The notes beneath the pieces are model-generated. The model ran no database searches. It was not told the DNA's origin and was given only the letters and a program-made list of their open reading frames with translations. The position numbers were made by a program, and so were the translations under genes. A stretch of 64,000 nt of DNA from an uncultured Erysipelotrichaceae bacterium (lineage in GTDB: Bacteria; Bacillota_I; Bacilli_A; Erysipelotrichales; Erysipelotrichaceae), in NCBI GenBank assembly GCA_944327105.1, contig CALVGN010000024.1, positions 1-64,000 on the forward strand, in the 5' to 3' direction. This document shows positions 52,316 through 61,018 of this stretch, piece after piece (within the stretch, counting starts at the first letter, position 1; every line of letters starts with the position of its first letter).

Positions 52316-53161
52316 ATGAAAACGAAAAGACATCGTCGTCGTCGAAAACTGAAACCGATCGCTTATGTGTTGATGGGGTTGATCATCCTGTTACTGGTTG
52401 CGATTGGTTTTGCATTCAAAACATTATTATTTTCTAATCCTGCAAACAACGATATCTCCGATTCCAATGCAACGGTGGTCTCACCATCATCGTCGATGGT
52501 TCCAACCACGCCCACTCCACAGATCTCTATCCAACCCACACCCACTTATGATACGACCACCCCTTCTTCCATTACCGTGATCGCCAATAAAAAACATTCC
52601 ATCGGCCAATATGCCCCGTCTGATTTGATCGCCGTTTCGCACCCTGGATCCAATGGGACCCAATATATGCGCCAAGAAGCTGCCGAAGCGATGGAATCAT
52701 TGCTGTCTGCAGCCGATAATGATGGGGTGACACTGTATACCCAAAGCGGATACCGCTCCTATGATACCCAAGTCAGCTTATGGCAATCGTATGCTGATCG
52801 CGATGGTGCCGCAGCCGCAGATACCTATTCCTCACGCGCTGGTTATTCCGATCATCAAACGGGTCTAGCCATGGACATCATGGGCATCAATACCCGTATG
52901 AATGCCTCCACGCGCTCTGATTGTCCCATCGAGCAATGTGAAGGCTCCGATGCTTCCCTGTGGTTGGCCCAACATGCCGCTGATTATGGTTTCATCCAAC
53001 GCTTTCCTGTCGATAAACAAGATATCACTGGCTATGTGGACGAGTGGTGGCACTATCGTTATGTCGGGGTTGAACTTGCACAAGATATAAAAGAAAGCGG
53101 TTTGTGCATGGAAGAATATTTCAACGTCGAAGGTGGAGACTACGCTCAAAGCGCACAATAA
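52316..53161 (+). CDS. D-alanyl-D-alanine carboxypeptidase, VanY type
   Basis: 281 residues from MKTKRHRRRRKLKPIAYVL. N-terminal membrane helix after a strongly basic start, then a Thr/Pro-rich linker, then the M15 domain: YTQSGYRSYDTQVSLW, YSSRAGYSDHQTGLAMDI (zinc-binding SxHxxGxAxD) and DEWWHYRYVG (final metal His). It trims D-Ala from peptidoglycan stem peptides outside the membrane. No ribosome binding site: TTGTCA (52281-52286), 16 bases, TAGACT (52303-52308) leaves 7 bases to the ATG, so a leaderless transcript is likely. Confidence 0.85.
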   Translation: MKTKRHRRRRKLKPIAYVLMGLIILLLVAIGFAFKTLLFSNPANNDISDSNATVVSPSSSMVPTTPTPQISIQPTPTYDTTTPSSITVIANKKHSIGQYAPSDLIAVSHPGSNGTQYMRQEAAEAMESLLSAADNDGVTLYTQSGYRSYDTQVSLWQSYADRDGAAAADTYSSRAGYSDHQTGLAMDIMGINTRMNASTRSDCPIEQCEGSDASLWLAQHAADYGFIQRFPVDKQDITGYVDEWWHYRYVGVELAQDIKESGLCMEEYFNVEGGDYAQSAQ

Positions 53162-53191
53162 CCACTCTCGTTGATGGTTCAACCATTGAAA

Positions 53192-53221
53192 AAAGGCTTC
53201 GCTTATCCAAGCGAAGCCTTT
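53192..53221. terminator. Bidirectional terminator between VanY and glgA
   Basis: Perfect 13-bp stem AAAGGCTTCGCTT/AAGCGAAGCCTTT with loop ATCC; a T-run follows on the minus strand (TTTTTTCAATGG). A TGGTTCAACCA copy precedes it (53175). Confidence 0.85.
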
Positions 53222-53229
53222 GATTATCA

Positions 53230-54672
53230 TTACCACACCCCTAAATTATGGTAAAGATCCATATAGATGCCGGCCGAATGATCCCACGATACATCCGTAT
53301 CCAATGCATGATAGACCAAATTCGTCCAATGCTGCGGTACATCATAATAAACAGCCAATGCCCGCCAGATGGCTTCTTTCATATCCAATCCATCATATTG
53401 ATAGAAACTGAATCCGTTGCCATCACCATTGAACATATTATACGGATTCACCGTATCCTTCAAACCACCCGTCTCACGAACGATCGGTAATGTTCCATAA
53501 CGCATACTGATCAACTGACTGATCCCACACGGTTCAAATTTGCTGGGCATCAAGAATCCATCACATGCCCCATAGATCAAATGGCTCAATGGCTCATTAT
53601 AGCCGTTATAGAAGCAGATCTTGCCCTTATTGCCATTTTCGCAATCTGTCAAAATCCGTTCGTATTCGGCGTTGCCGTTACCAAGGATCACCAGCTGCAT
53701 GGGCATCTTGACGATCTCATCCATCTGCTGGATCACCAGTTCGATCCCCTTTTGATCCACTAACCGGGTCACCATGCCCAACACGAAGCAATGGGGATCT
53801 TCATCCAGACCGAGTTGTTTTTGCAATGCCGCTTTATTGGCCGCTTTGCCTTCCTGCCAGTTTTCTCGATCAAAGTTATAGGCCAAATGGTTATCCGTCG
53901 TTGGATTCCATACGGAGGTATCGATGCCATTGACGATGCCCCACAAATCACTGCCGCGCATCATCAACACCTGATCCAGATGCTCGCCATATTCACTGGT
54001 CAAAATTTCACGGGCATAGTTGGGTGAAACCGTGGTCACCTTATCCGCATAGACGATTCCCGTTTTCATAAATGAGATCCCACCGTCAAAGCGGACATTG
54101 CCATTATCGAACAGTCTGAAACTCAAACCCAAACAACTGTCCAGCATGGATTTGGGGAAATTACCTTGATAGGCCAGATTATGGATGGTATAGACCGTTT
54201 TCATGCGGTTATATCGGGAATCATACCAATAGTTTTCCTTGAGCATGCACGGGATCATCCCGGTATGCCAGTCATGGCAATGGATCACATCCGGCCAGTA
54301 ATTGATGGCTCTAAACAGTTCCATCACGGCTTTTTGGAAGAAAGCGAACCGTTCACCATCGTCCATGAAGCCATAAATACCGCCTTCCCGTTCAAAATAG
54401 CCGGCATGCTGGATAAAGAAATAGGTGACCCCATCTTTATCCATCCCCATGACTTTGACGATGCGTTGGGTGTAGTTGATATCCACCGGATATTCACCCA
54501 GATAGGTCAGCTGATGTCCATAATTGTCATTGATCTTTTTATACAATGGTACGACCACACAGCAATGGGCTCCATTGCGCGTCAATGCCTGGGGCAGACT
54601 GCCCACGACATCCGCTAGTCCGCCCACCTTGATGAATGGTGAGCATTCACTTGCGACAAAACAGATTTCCAT
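53230..54672 (-). CDS. glgA: Glycogen synthase (ADP-glucose)
   Basis: 480 residues. GT5 enzyme that adds glucose from ADP-glucose to glycogen. VASECSPFIKVGGLADVVGSLPQAL (ADP-glucose binding KxGGL), VYTIHNLAYQGNFP, TVSPNYAREI and SKFEPCGISQLISMRYGTLPIVRETGGLKDTV (the catalytic EPCG segment) are characteristic. Third gene of glgC-glgD-glgA; the spacing to glgD is 3 bases. It ends in a shared terminator. Confidence 0.95.
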   Translation of the reverse strand: MEICFVASECSPFIKVGGLADVVGSLPQALTRNGAHCCVVVPLYKKINDNYGHQLTYLGEYPVDINYTQRIVKVMGMDKDGVTYFFIQHAGYFEREGGIYGFMDDGERFAFFQKAVMELFRAINYWPDVIHCHDWHTGMIPCMLKENYWYDSRYNRMKTVYTIHNLAYQGNFPKSMLDSCLGLSFRLFDNGNVRFDGGISFMKTGIVYADKVTTVSPNYAREILTSEYGEHLDQVLMMRGSDLWGIVNGIDTSVWNPTTDNHLAYNFDRENWQEGKAANKAALQKQLGLDEDPHCFVLGMVTRLVDQKGIELVIQQMDEIVKMPMQLVILGNGNAEYERILTDCENGNKGKICFYNGYNEPLSHLIYGACDGFLMPSKFEPCGISQLISMRYGTLPIVRETGGLKDTVNPYNMFNGDGNGFSFYQYDGLDMKEAIWRALAVYYDVPQHWTNLVYHALDTDVSWDHSAGIYMDLYHNLGVW

Positions 54673-54675
54673 ACG

Positions 54676-55794
54676 CTAAATCGTATCTCCCCGCCGTACA
54701 TAAAACGGCTGTTCATCGGTACCTTTGATTTCTTTGACCTTATGAATGGATGAATATTTATCCACCACCGCATTTTCGATCACCACATTGTCACCGATCT
54801 CAACATCCGGGAAAATGACACTGTTTTTGATCACGGTATTTTTGCCGATATTGACTTTTCGTCCAATGATGGAATGTTCCACATCACCTTGAATCAGACA
54901 ACCATTGGAAACCAACGAACCGACTGCTTTTCCACCATTGGCATAACGGGTCGGCGCGGAATCCTTGGTTTGGGTATATACCGGCCACTCATCCTGCAGC
55001 AGCTGATTGCGCTTGCGCGTATCCAGCAGTTCCATGGAAGTATCATAGTAGCTCTTGAAGGAATTGATGCTGGCAAAATAACCATCGTATTTATACCCAC
55101 GCACATCCAAATACTCACAGGCATCGGATAAAATATCCCTTAACCAATACAAACGCGATGTATGGTAGGCCTGATCGATCATACCCAAGAATATATCCTT
55201 GCTCATGATGCAGGTTCCCATCATGATATTGCGTTTGGCTTTGTCACCATGGTTCTGGGTGATGGTCTTGACCCCGTTTTGACGGTTGAGTTCGACCACA
55301 TCACAATTGATGAACTGCTTATTGGCGCTATTGCATTCCTTGTACATCACCGTGATATCCGCCTTGGATTCTTTATGTTTATCCAACAGTTTATTGAAAT
55401 CAAAGGAGAAGATCATATTGGAATTGGTGATCAACACATAATCCTTGTTTTCCCGCTCGATCCAGATCTTGTTATAGTACAACGTGGACACATCCGTGAG
55501 GTAATTGGTCATGGATGAGTAATGTTCGGGTGCAAAATACATGCGGATCCCACCCCGTTTGGTATTCATGTTGTACTGACGTCCGGAATCAAGGTGTTCG
55601 ACCAGACTCTTGGGTTTTTCTTTGACAAAAACCTGGATGGAGTCGATTCCGGAATTGGCCATGTTGCTCAATCCAAAGTCCACGGCACGATAGCGGCCCA
55701 AAAACGAAACGGCGGAAGCGGAAACGTAATCGCCGATCCCTTCGATCTTGTTGCTGTCGTGGGTGAAAATCATAATCCCTAATGTTCTACGCAT
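54676..55794 (-). CDS. glgD: ADP-glucose pyrophosphorylase regulatory subunit
   Basis: 372 residues from [19 protein letters not shown]; the ATG at 55794 follows AAAGGTGG and overlaps the glgC stop by 8 bases. GlgD is the non-catalytic partner that modulates GlgC; it lacks the GGGGTRL-type pyrophosphorylase loop (here [12 protein letters not shown]) while keeping the sugar-nucleotide fold and a C-terminal beta-helix ([33 protein letters not shown]). Confidence 0.92.
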   Translation of the reverse strand: MRRTLGIMIFTHDSNKIEGIGDYVSASAVSFLGRYRAVDFGLSNMANSGIDSIQVFVKEKPKSLVEHLDSGRQYNMNTKRGGIRMYFAPEHYSSMTNYLTDVSTLYYNKIWIERENKDYVLITNSNMIFSFDFNKLLDKHKESKADITVMYKECNSANKQFINCDVVELNRQNGVKTITQNHGDKAKRNIMMGTCIMSKDIFLGMIDQAYHTSRLYWLRDILSDACEYLDVRGYKYDGYFASINSFKSYYDTSMELLDTRKRNQLLQDEWPVYTQTKDSAPTRYANGGKAVGSLVSNGCLIQGDVEHSIIGRKVNIGKNTVIKNSVIFPDVEIGDNVVIENAVVDKYSSIHKVKEIKGTDEQPFYVRRGDTI

Positions 55795-56929
55795 TGGTTT
55801 CACCACCTTTCACATCCTTGGCATATAAGGTCACTTTCTTGGCTCTGGAATTGCCAATGTGTACGCCTTTGGCCACTTTGATCTTTTCGCCGACGATGCA
55901 TTTTTCAACGACGGCATTTTCACCGATCACGCTGTGTGGCAGGATCACGGCATCTTTGACCACTGCACCTTTGCCGACTTTGACACCGGTACATAAGACA
56001 CAATGATCGACCTTGCCTTCGATCACGCAGCCTTGATCGACATAGGAGTTGATGATCTCACCATCGTCTCCGACATATTGCGGCGGGGTGTTGGAATCAT
56101 CGGTATAGATCTTCCATCCATCATCGTTAAGGTTGATCTGATCCGGATTGTCGATCAGATCCATGTTGGCTTCCCACAGGGAATCCAATGTTCCGACATC
56201 TTTCCAATAGCCTTTGTAGATATAAGCAAACAGACGTTTCCCATCATCCAGCATCTGCGGAATGATGTTTTTACCGAAGTCATGATCGGTGTCTTTTTTC
56301 ATGTCATCGACCAGATATTTACGTAATGTCTTCCAATTAAAGATGTAGATGCCCATGGAAGCGAGGTTGGATTTGGGATGTTCGGGTTTTTCTTCGAATT
56401 CCTTGATCTGACCATTCAAATCCGTGTTCATGATGCCAAAGCGACTGGCTTCTTCGATGGGGACTTCATAGACAGCGATGGAACAATCCGCTTTGCGTTG
56501 CTGATGATATTCCAGCATCAGATCATAATTCATTTTATAAATATGATCCCCACTTAAAATCAGGACATATTCCGGTTCATACTGATCGAGAAAATCGATA
56601 TTCTGCGCGATGGCGTCCGCCGTGCCCCGATAAACCTGCAATCCGCCTTCCAGTTTTTCACGCGGTGGCAATACGAACACACCGGCATCATCGGTATCCA
56701 AGCCCCAGCGTTGGGCACCGGAAGCGTAGGCGTTGAGCAATACGGATTCGTATTGGGTCAATACACCGACGATCTTGATATCCGAGTTGGCGCAATTGGA
56801 CAGGGGAAAATCGATGATACGGTATTTGCCGCCGTAATAAACGGCCGGTTTGGCGACTTTTTCGGTCAATTCGTGAAGTCGTGATCCTCTTCCACCGGCA
56901 AGGATCATAGCTACCATTTTGTTTTTCAT
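55787..56929 (-). CDS. glgC: ADP-glucose pyrophosphorylase
   Basis: 380 residues. It makes ADP-glucose from glucose 1-phosphate and ATP. N-terminal [37 protein letters not shown] is the nucleotidyltransferase signature; [22 protein letters not shown] and the C-terminal beta-helix region ([25 protein letters not shown]) follow. GGAAGG precedes the ATG. First gene of the glycogen operon, controlled by a cre-like promoter site. Confidence 0.95.
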   Translation of the reverse strand: MKNKMVAMILAGGRGSRLHELTEKVAKPAVYYGGKYRIIDFPLSNCANSDIKIVGVLTQYESVLLNAYASGAQRWGLDTDDAGVFVLPPREKLEGGLQVYRGTADAIAQNIDFLDQYEPEYVLILSGDHIYKMNYDLMLEYHQQRKADCSIAVYEVPIEEASRFGIMNTDLNGQIKEFEEKPEHPKSNLASMGIYIFNWKTLRKYLVDDMKKDTDHDFGKNIIPQMLDDGKRLFAYIYKGYWKDVGTLDSLWEANMDLIDNPDQINLNDDGWKIYTDDSNTPPQYVGDDGEIINSYVDQGCVIEGKVDHCVLCTGVKVGKGAVVKDAVILPHSVIGENAVVEKCIVGEKIKVAKGVHIGNSRAKKVTLYAKDVKGGETNA

Positions 56930-56948
56930 AAAATACCTTCCTTTTTAA

Positions 56949-56979
56949 ATTATAACAAGAATCATGTAAGCGATTACAA
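56949..56979 (-). promoter_or_regulatory. glg operon promoter with CcpA-type cre site
   Basis: ATGTAAGCGATTACAA (56964-56979) fits the cre consensus WTGNNARCGNWWWCAW. On the minus strand its TTGTAA can act as the -35 box with TATAAT (56949-56954) 19 bases away. A second, imperfect site (TGTAAAACGCTTACA, about 57087-57101) lies near the divergent GH13 gene. Glycogen synthesis is thus probably under catabolite control. Confidence 0.75.
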
Positions 56980-57162
56980 CAATATGAAATCTCCTTCCGT
57001 ATAAGCTATGAATAGCTTCTAGTTAGATTTTAATTCGTTTTGTCAGTGAATCAAACATGCAACGATTAAGAAAATATGAAGAGAATGTAAAACGCTTACA
57101 TTTTGGATGGTCAAACCATGTTTAACGATGGTTTGACCATTGGATTTGATACAATGGTGATT

Positions 57163-59199
57163 ATGAAAAACAAAGTGATGGATCGATTGATTTCAGATTT
57201 GAAACAACAATGGTCTGACCATAAAGATGTTATGGTGACCATCCCGAGATTATGGAATAAAGTGAATAATCCATTGGTACATGAAACGTTTTACGGAACC
57301 ATCCAGGTCAATCCGTATCAGCATCTTTTATATACCATCGATGCATTGATGGATCAAACCACATCTTCCTTGAGTACATCCATTCTTAAAAAACCAGGTG
57401 AAGGTGCCCAATGGATCAAAGATGCCGTGGTTTATTCCACCCAGATCCGCTCAGCCGCTGCGTATGATCTGGACCAGGATGGATATATTTCCACCACCAA
57501 TATCCATGGTTTAAACGAAGCTGGAACATTCATCAAGATGATCTGGCTATTGCCTCATTTAATCCATATCGGGGTAGATACGTTGTATTTTTTACCGTTT
57601 TTCAAACACAGCGTACGGAATAAAAAAGGGGATTGTGGTTCCAGCTATGCCATCAGCTGCTATACCAAGCTGGATGAAACCTTATATGATCCCATGGTCC
57701 CATCATTGCCATTGATGGATCAAGCCAAAGCATTCTTTGAACTGGCACATGGTTTAGGCATCAAAACCATCATCGACATCATCCCCCGTACCGCGGCACT
57801 GGACAGTGATTACATCATTAATCATCCAGAGTGGTTCTATTGGATCCATACAGATCATCCATTTTGGGTACCCAAATGTGAATTCATGGAAGAGCTGGCA
57901 TTGGCTACACCCCAAAACATGGAGATGGTGTATCAAAATGAACCCTCCATCCAGGAATACATTGGTCAATTCAGCTTTGATCCAAAAACATTGGATGAGC
58001 ATTTATATCTCAACTGTGTCAAAAAAGCCAATGGCGATGCGTCGGTTTATCTGAACTTGATCGAACAATGTTTTGGCATCAGCGTCTGCTCTGCATTCTC
58101 CGATCGACTCAACGATTATCAGGCACCGTGGAGTGATGTGGCCTATACCCGTCTTTATCTGGATGCACCATCCATTGCCCAGAAGTATTATCCAAGCGAT
58201 GTGCCGTATATTTTCTTTGATTCAGCCAAAGCTTCCTTGAATCCTGGAAAAATCAAAAATCAGCCATTATGGGATGTATTGGAAAATATCGTCACCTATT
58301 GGCAAAACCAGTTTGGCATTGATGGAGTACGGTTGGATATGGGTCATGCCTTGCCGGATGAATTGATCCAAGGGATCATTCATAATGCCCAGGCCAATGA
58401 TCCCCAATGTGTATTTATTGCCGAAGAATTGGATACGACCAATCACCATGCGACCAAATTGGCCGGATACGATGTATTGAGTGGAAACGGATTCAGTGAA
58501 GAACACCGGATCTTGGAACATCGCCTATCCAAGTTTTATTATGGTGCAGACCAATTGGATCTGCCGGTCTTTGCGCTAGGGGAAAGCCACGATACGCCAC
58601 GACTCGTCCAACGAAATGGCGGCAAACCCTTTGCACGGATGGTCACATTATTGAATTTATTCATGCCAAATGGCATTCCCTTTATCAACAATGGTCAGGA
58701 ATGTTATGAAAAAGCACCATTGAATATTGGCTTGGATGCATCAGCTCAAGATGAATTTGCCTATCCCAAAGATGATCCGCGTTATGGGAAATTGGGATTG
58801 TTTGACTTTACCTGGTTTGACTGGAAAGAAGAAGAATTGGTCAAAGATCTCTCATCGTTGATCAAAGTGAGGGATTTGGTTAAGACCAATCTCTTTGAAT
58901 CGAACCATCATTGGCCATTATGGTTCGACTATCCGGATATACTGGCAGTGGGAAGTATCATTGAAGTGGATGGTTTGACCAATGAATACATGATTGCGTT
59001 TGCCAATGCGTACGATCATCGGGATATCTTGAATCTGCATCTAGATGCCATGAATCAACGATGGAATGGTCAAACCATAGAGGTCGAATTGATTTATTCA
59101 ACAGACCCGAACGCGATGATCCATGGTTATGATCCCTACCATATCATTCTTGAAAGTGAAGGATACAGTTTCTCATTGATGCATATGAAACTGAAATAA
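57163..59199 (+). CDS. GH13-family alpha-glucan enzyme
   Basis: 678 residues from MKNKVMDRLISDLKQQW. A unique N-terminal stretch of about 100 residues precedes a (beta/alpha)8 GH13 core. Conserved regions are LGIKTIIDIIP, FGIDGVRLDMGHALPDE (Asp nucleophile), CVFIAEELDTT (Glu acid/base) and ALGESHDTPRLVQR (third Asp). Linkage specificity is unclear: amylase, maltosyltransferase or debranching-like. No signal peptide, and it is divergent from the glycogen operon, so glycogen or maltodextrin turnover is likely. TACAAT (57150-57155) ends 7 bases before the ATG with no ribosome binding site, so the transcript may be leaderless; two motif copies lie in the promoter. Confidence 0.8.
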   Translation: MKNKVMDRLISDLKQQWSDHKDVMVTIPRLWNKVNNPLVHETFYGTIQVNPYQHLLYTIDALMDQTTSSLSTSILKKPGEGAQWIKDAVVYSTQIRSAAAYDLDQDGYISTTNIHGLNEAGTFIKMIWLLPHLIHIGVDTLYFLPFFKHSVRNKKGDCGSSYAISCYTKLDETLYDPMVPSLPLMDQAKAFFELAHGLGIKTIIDIIPRTAALDSDYIINHPEWFYWIHTDHPFWVPKCEFMEELALATPQNMEMVYQNEPSIQEYIGQFSFDPKTLDEHLYLNCVKKANGDASVYLNLIEQCFGISVCSAFSDRLNDYQAPWSDVAYTRLYLDAPSIAQKYYPSDVPYIFFDSAKASLNPGKIKNQPLWDVLENIVTYWQNQFGIDGVRLDMGHALPDELIQGIIHNAQANDPQCVFIAEELDTTNHHATKLAGYDVLSGNGFSEEHRILEHRLSKFYYGADQLDLPVFALGESHDTPRLVQRNGGKPFARMVTLLNLFMPNGIPFINNGQECYEKAPLNIGLDASAQDEFAYPKDDPRYGKLGLFDFTWFDWKEEELVKDLSSLIKVRDLVKTNLFESNHHWPLWFDYPDILAVGSIIEVDGLTNEYMIAFANAYDHRDILNLHLDAMNQRWNGQTIEVELIYSTDPNAMIHGYDPYHIILESEGYSFSLMHMKLK

Positions 59200-59200
59200 A

Positions 59201-59242
59201 CAAAATGGTTTCACCATTTCTGATCATGGTGAAACCATTTTG
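59201..59242. terminator. GH13 terminator made of two iterated-motif copies
   Basis: Arms 59201-59217 and 59226-59242 form a perfect 17-bp stem with an 8-base loop. Each arm contains an 11-base motif (TGGTTTCACCA and TGGTGAAACCA). The right arm ends ATTTTG and is followed by TGAATTT. Confidence 0.75.
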
Positions 59243-59357
59243 TGAATTTCAATTCCCCCACTTTGCACCCAAAAAACAGGTCAAAATAGGGACGCAACCC
59301 AAAAAACAAAAAAAGACCCGTTTTTCAATCAAAAGAACAGGTCATGGACATGTAAAT

Positions 59358-59433
59358 TGGTGGAGCCTACGGGGCTCGAACCCGTGACCTCCACGCTGCC
59401 AGCGTGGCGCTCTCCCAGCTGAGCTAAGACCCC
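59358..59433 (-). tRNA. tRNA-Ala (GGC)
   Basis: 76 bases with encoded CCA; acceptor GGGGTCT with AGGCTCC (two G-T pairs), anticodon loop CTGGCAG gives GGC. Promoter on the minus strand: TTGACA (59480-59485), 16 bases, TATATT (59458-59463). A palindrome (TTGACAATTGTC) overlaps the -35 box. Confidence 0.92.
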
Positions 59434-59545
59434 ATGCGCTTTAACAAGTGCAGAAGTAATATATCATACTCAAGACAATTGTCAAAATGTTTTTTGATCC
59501 CAACTGTACACTGATGTAAGTATATTCACTGTGGTCCAAACTCTT

Positions 59546-60913
59546 TCACCGAGCCATTTGGCGCATCGATTCTAACTTTGCATGCATCCGTTTGCCAAAA
59601 ATAATCACATACGCTCCAACACCGACAACATCCGCTAATATCCACCCGATGGGCACTGCCCACCATATACCATTGGCACCAAATTGCGGCAACCCAGCCA
59701 AGTAATAAGCGAGCAAAACCCGCGTGCCTAAGGATAAGATGGTTAAAACCAACGACATCCATGGGATTTCAATCGCGCGATAAATTCCATAAAGCAAAAA
59801 TAATGCCGCGATACCGCAATAGAAACACCCGACGATTTGAAGATAACTTACACCGGCTTGAATCGCAGCAACATTATCAGCCGGAATAAACAAGGTCAGC
59901 AAGCCAGACGATCCTGCTACGACAATCAAACCAACAGCAATAGAAAAAACAATATCCAGCATCAATGCATACTGGATCCCTTTGCGGATGCGTTCTCCCT
60001 TGCCAGCACCGTAATTCTGGGCGACAAACGTTGAAAACGCGTTACCAAAATCCTGCACTGGCATATAAGCAAATGAATCGATCTTGACCGCTGCAGCATA
60101 GCCGGCCATGACCACTGAGCCGAAACTATTGATCAAGCCTTGGACCATCAATATCCCAAGGTTCATCACGGATTGTTGCAAACAGGTCAAAAAAGAAGCG
60201 TTGAATATTTCTTTAATGGTAAAACCATTGATCGGATAAGAAAAATCCAATCGTAGTATCGGATAACGATAGCGCTGGTACAACCACAACCCGATCCCCG
60301 ATACCCATTGGGAAATGCTAGTTGCAATGGCCGCACCCGCTACACCCATGGGAATCACGACCACCAATAATAAATCCAATCCGATATTCAAGATGGCCGA
60401 TAGTGCCAGAAAGATCAATGGTGCAACCGAATTTCCGACGGCACGCAACACAGAGGCGTAGTAGTTATACAAAAACACACCACCTAAACCTGCAAAAATA
60501 TAAAACAGATAGTTTCGCATGTATGAAACCACATTATTCGGTACATTCATCCATATCAAAATCTCATCCAGTAAACCATACACCACGATGGTCAAAACCA
60601 GTGTAATCAGTGCAATGATCACAAAGGATGCATTGATATCCTTATGAAACTGAGAAACGTTTTGCTGGCCATAACGGATCGATAACATGGCACCACTGCC
60701 CATGGATAAACCCAATAAGATAGATGTCAGAAACGTCATCAGTGTATAACTGGATCCAACCGCTGCCAGTGGGTTTTCTCCCAGAAACTGTCCGACGATC
60801 ATGGTATCGACCACGTTATACAATTGCTGCAATAGATTCCCAGCCATCAACGGCAATGCAAAAATAACCAATGCTTTGATGATACTACCATGTGTCAGTG
60901 TGATCGGTTTCAC
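59546..60913 (-). CDS. MATE-family multidrug/toxin exporter
   Basis: About 455 residues, 12 membrane helices. Family features are LPLMAGNLLQQLYNVVDTMIVGQFLG, MGSGAMLSIRYGQQN, LRAVGNSVAPLIFLALSAILNIGLDLLLV and PVQDFGNAFSTFVAQNYGAGKGERIRKG. It exports cationic drugs or toxins using Na+ or H+. TACAAT (60921-60926 complement) ends 7 bases before the GTG at 60913 and overlaps the ATG at 60922, so a leaderless GTG start (V-KPITLTHGS) fits best; the ATG at 60922 is the alternative. A TGGTTTAACCA copy covers the -35 region. Confidence 0.85.
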   Translation of the reverse strand: MKPITLTHGSIIKALVIFALPLMAGNLLQQLYNVVDTMIVGQFLGENPLAAVGSSYTLMTFLTSILLGLSMGSGAMLSIRYGQQNVSQFHKDINASFVIIALITLVLTIVVYGLLDEILIWMNVPNNVVSYMRNYLFYIFAGLGGVFLYNYYASVLRAVGNSVAPLIFLALSAILNIGLDLLLVVVIPMGVAGAAIATSISQWVSGIGLWLYQRYRYPILRLDFSYPINGFTIKEIFNASFLTCLQQSVMNLGILMVQGLINSFGSVVMAGYAAAVKIDSFAYMPVQDFGNAFSTFVAQNYGAGKGERIRKGIQYALMLDIVFSIAVGLIVVAGSSGLLTLFIPADNVAAIQAGVSYLQIVGCFYCGIAALFLLYGIYRAIEIPWMSLVLTILSLGTRVLLAYYLAGLPQFGANGIWWAVPIGWILADVVGVGAYVIIFGKRMHAKLESMRQMAR

Positions 60914-60953
60914 AACGAGCATTGTAAAACAGAAACCATGGTTAAACCAATAT

Positions 60954-60986
60954 GAAAATGCGTCCACATCAAGTGAACGCATTTTC
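60954..60986. terminator. Terminator after the flavoprotein gene
   Basis: GAAAATGCGTCCAC pairs with GTGAACGCATTTTC (one mismatch, 5-base loop) between the MATE start and the stop of the flavoprotein gene. Confidence 0.7.
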
Positions 60987-61018
60987 ATTAAGATTCCCGA
61001 TTGAATCAATCGTATCTA

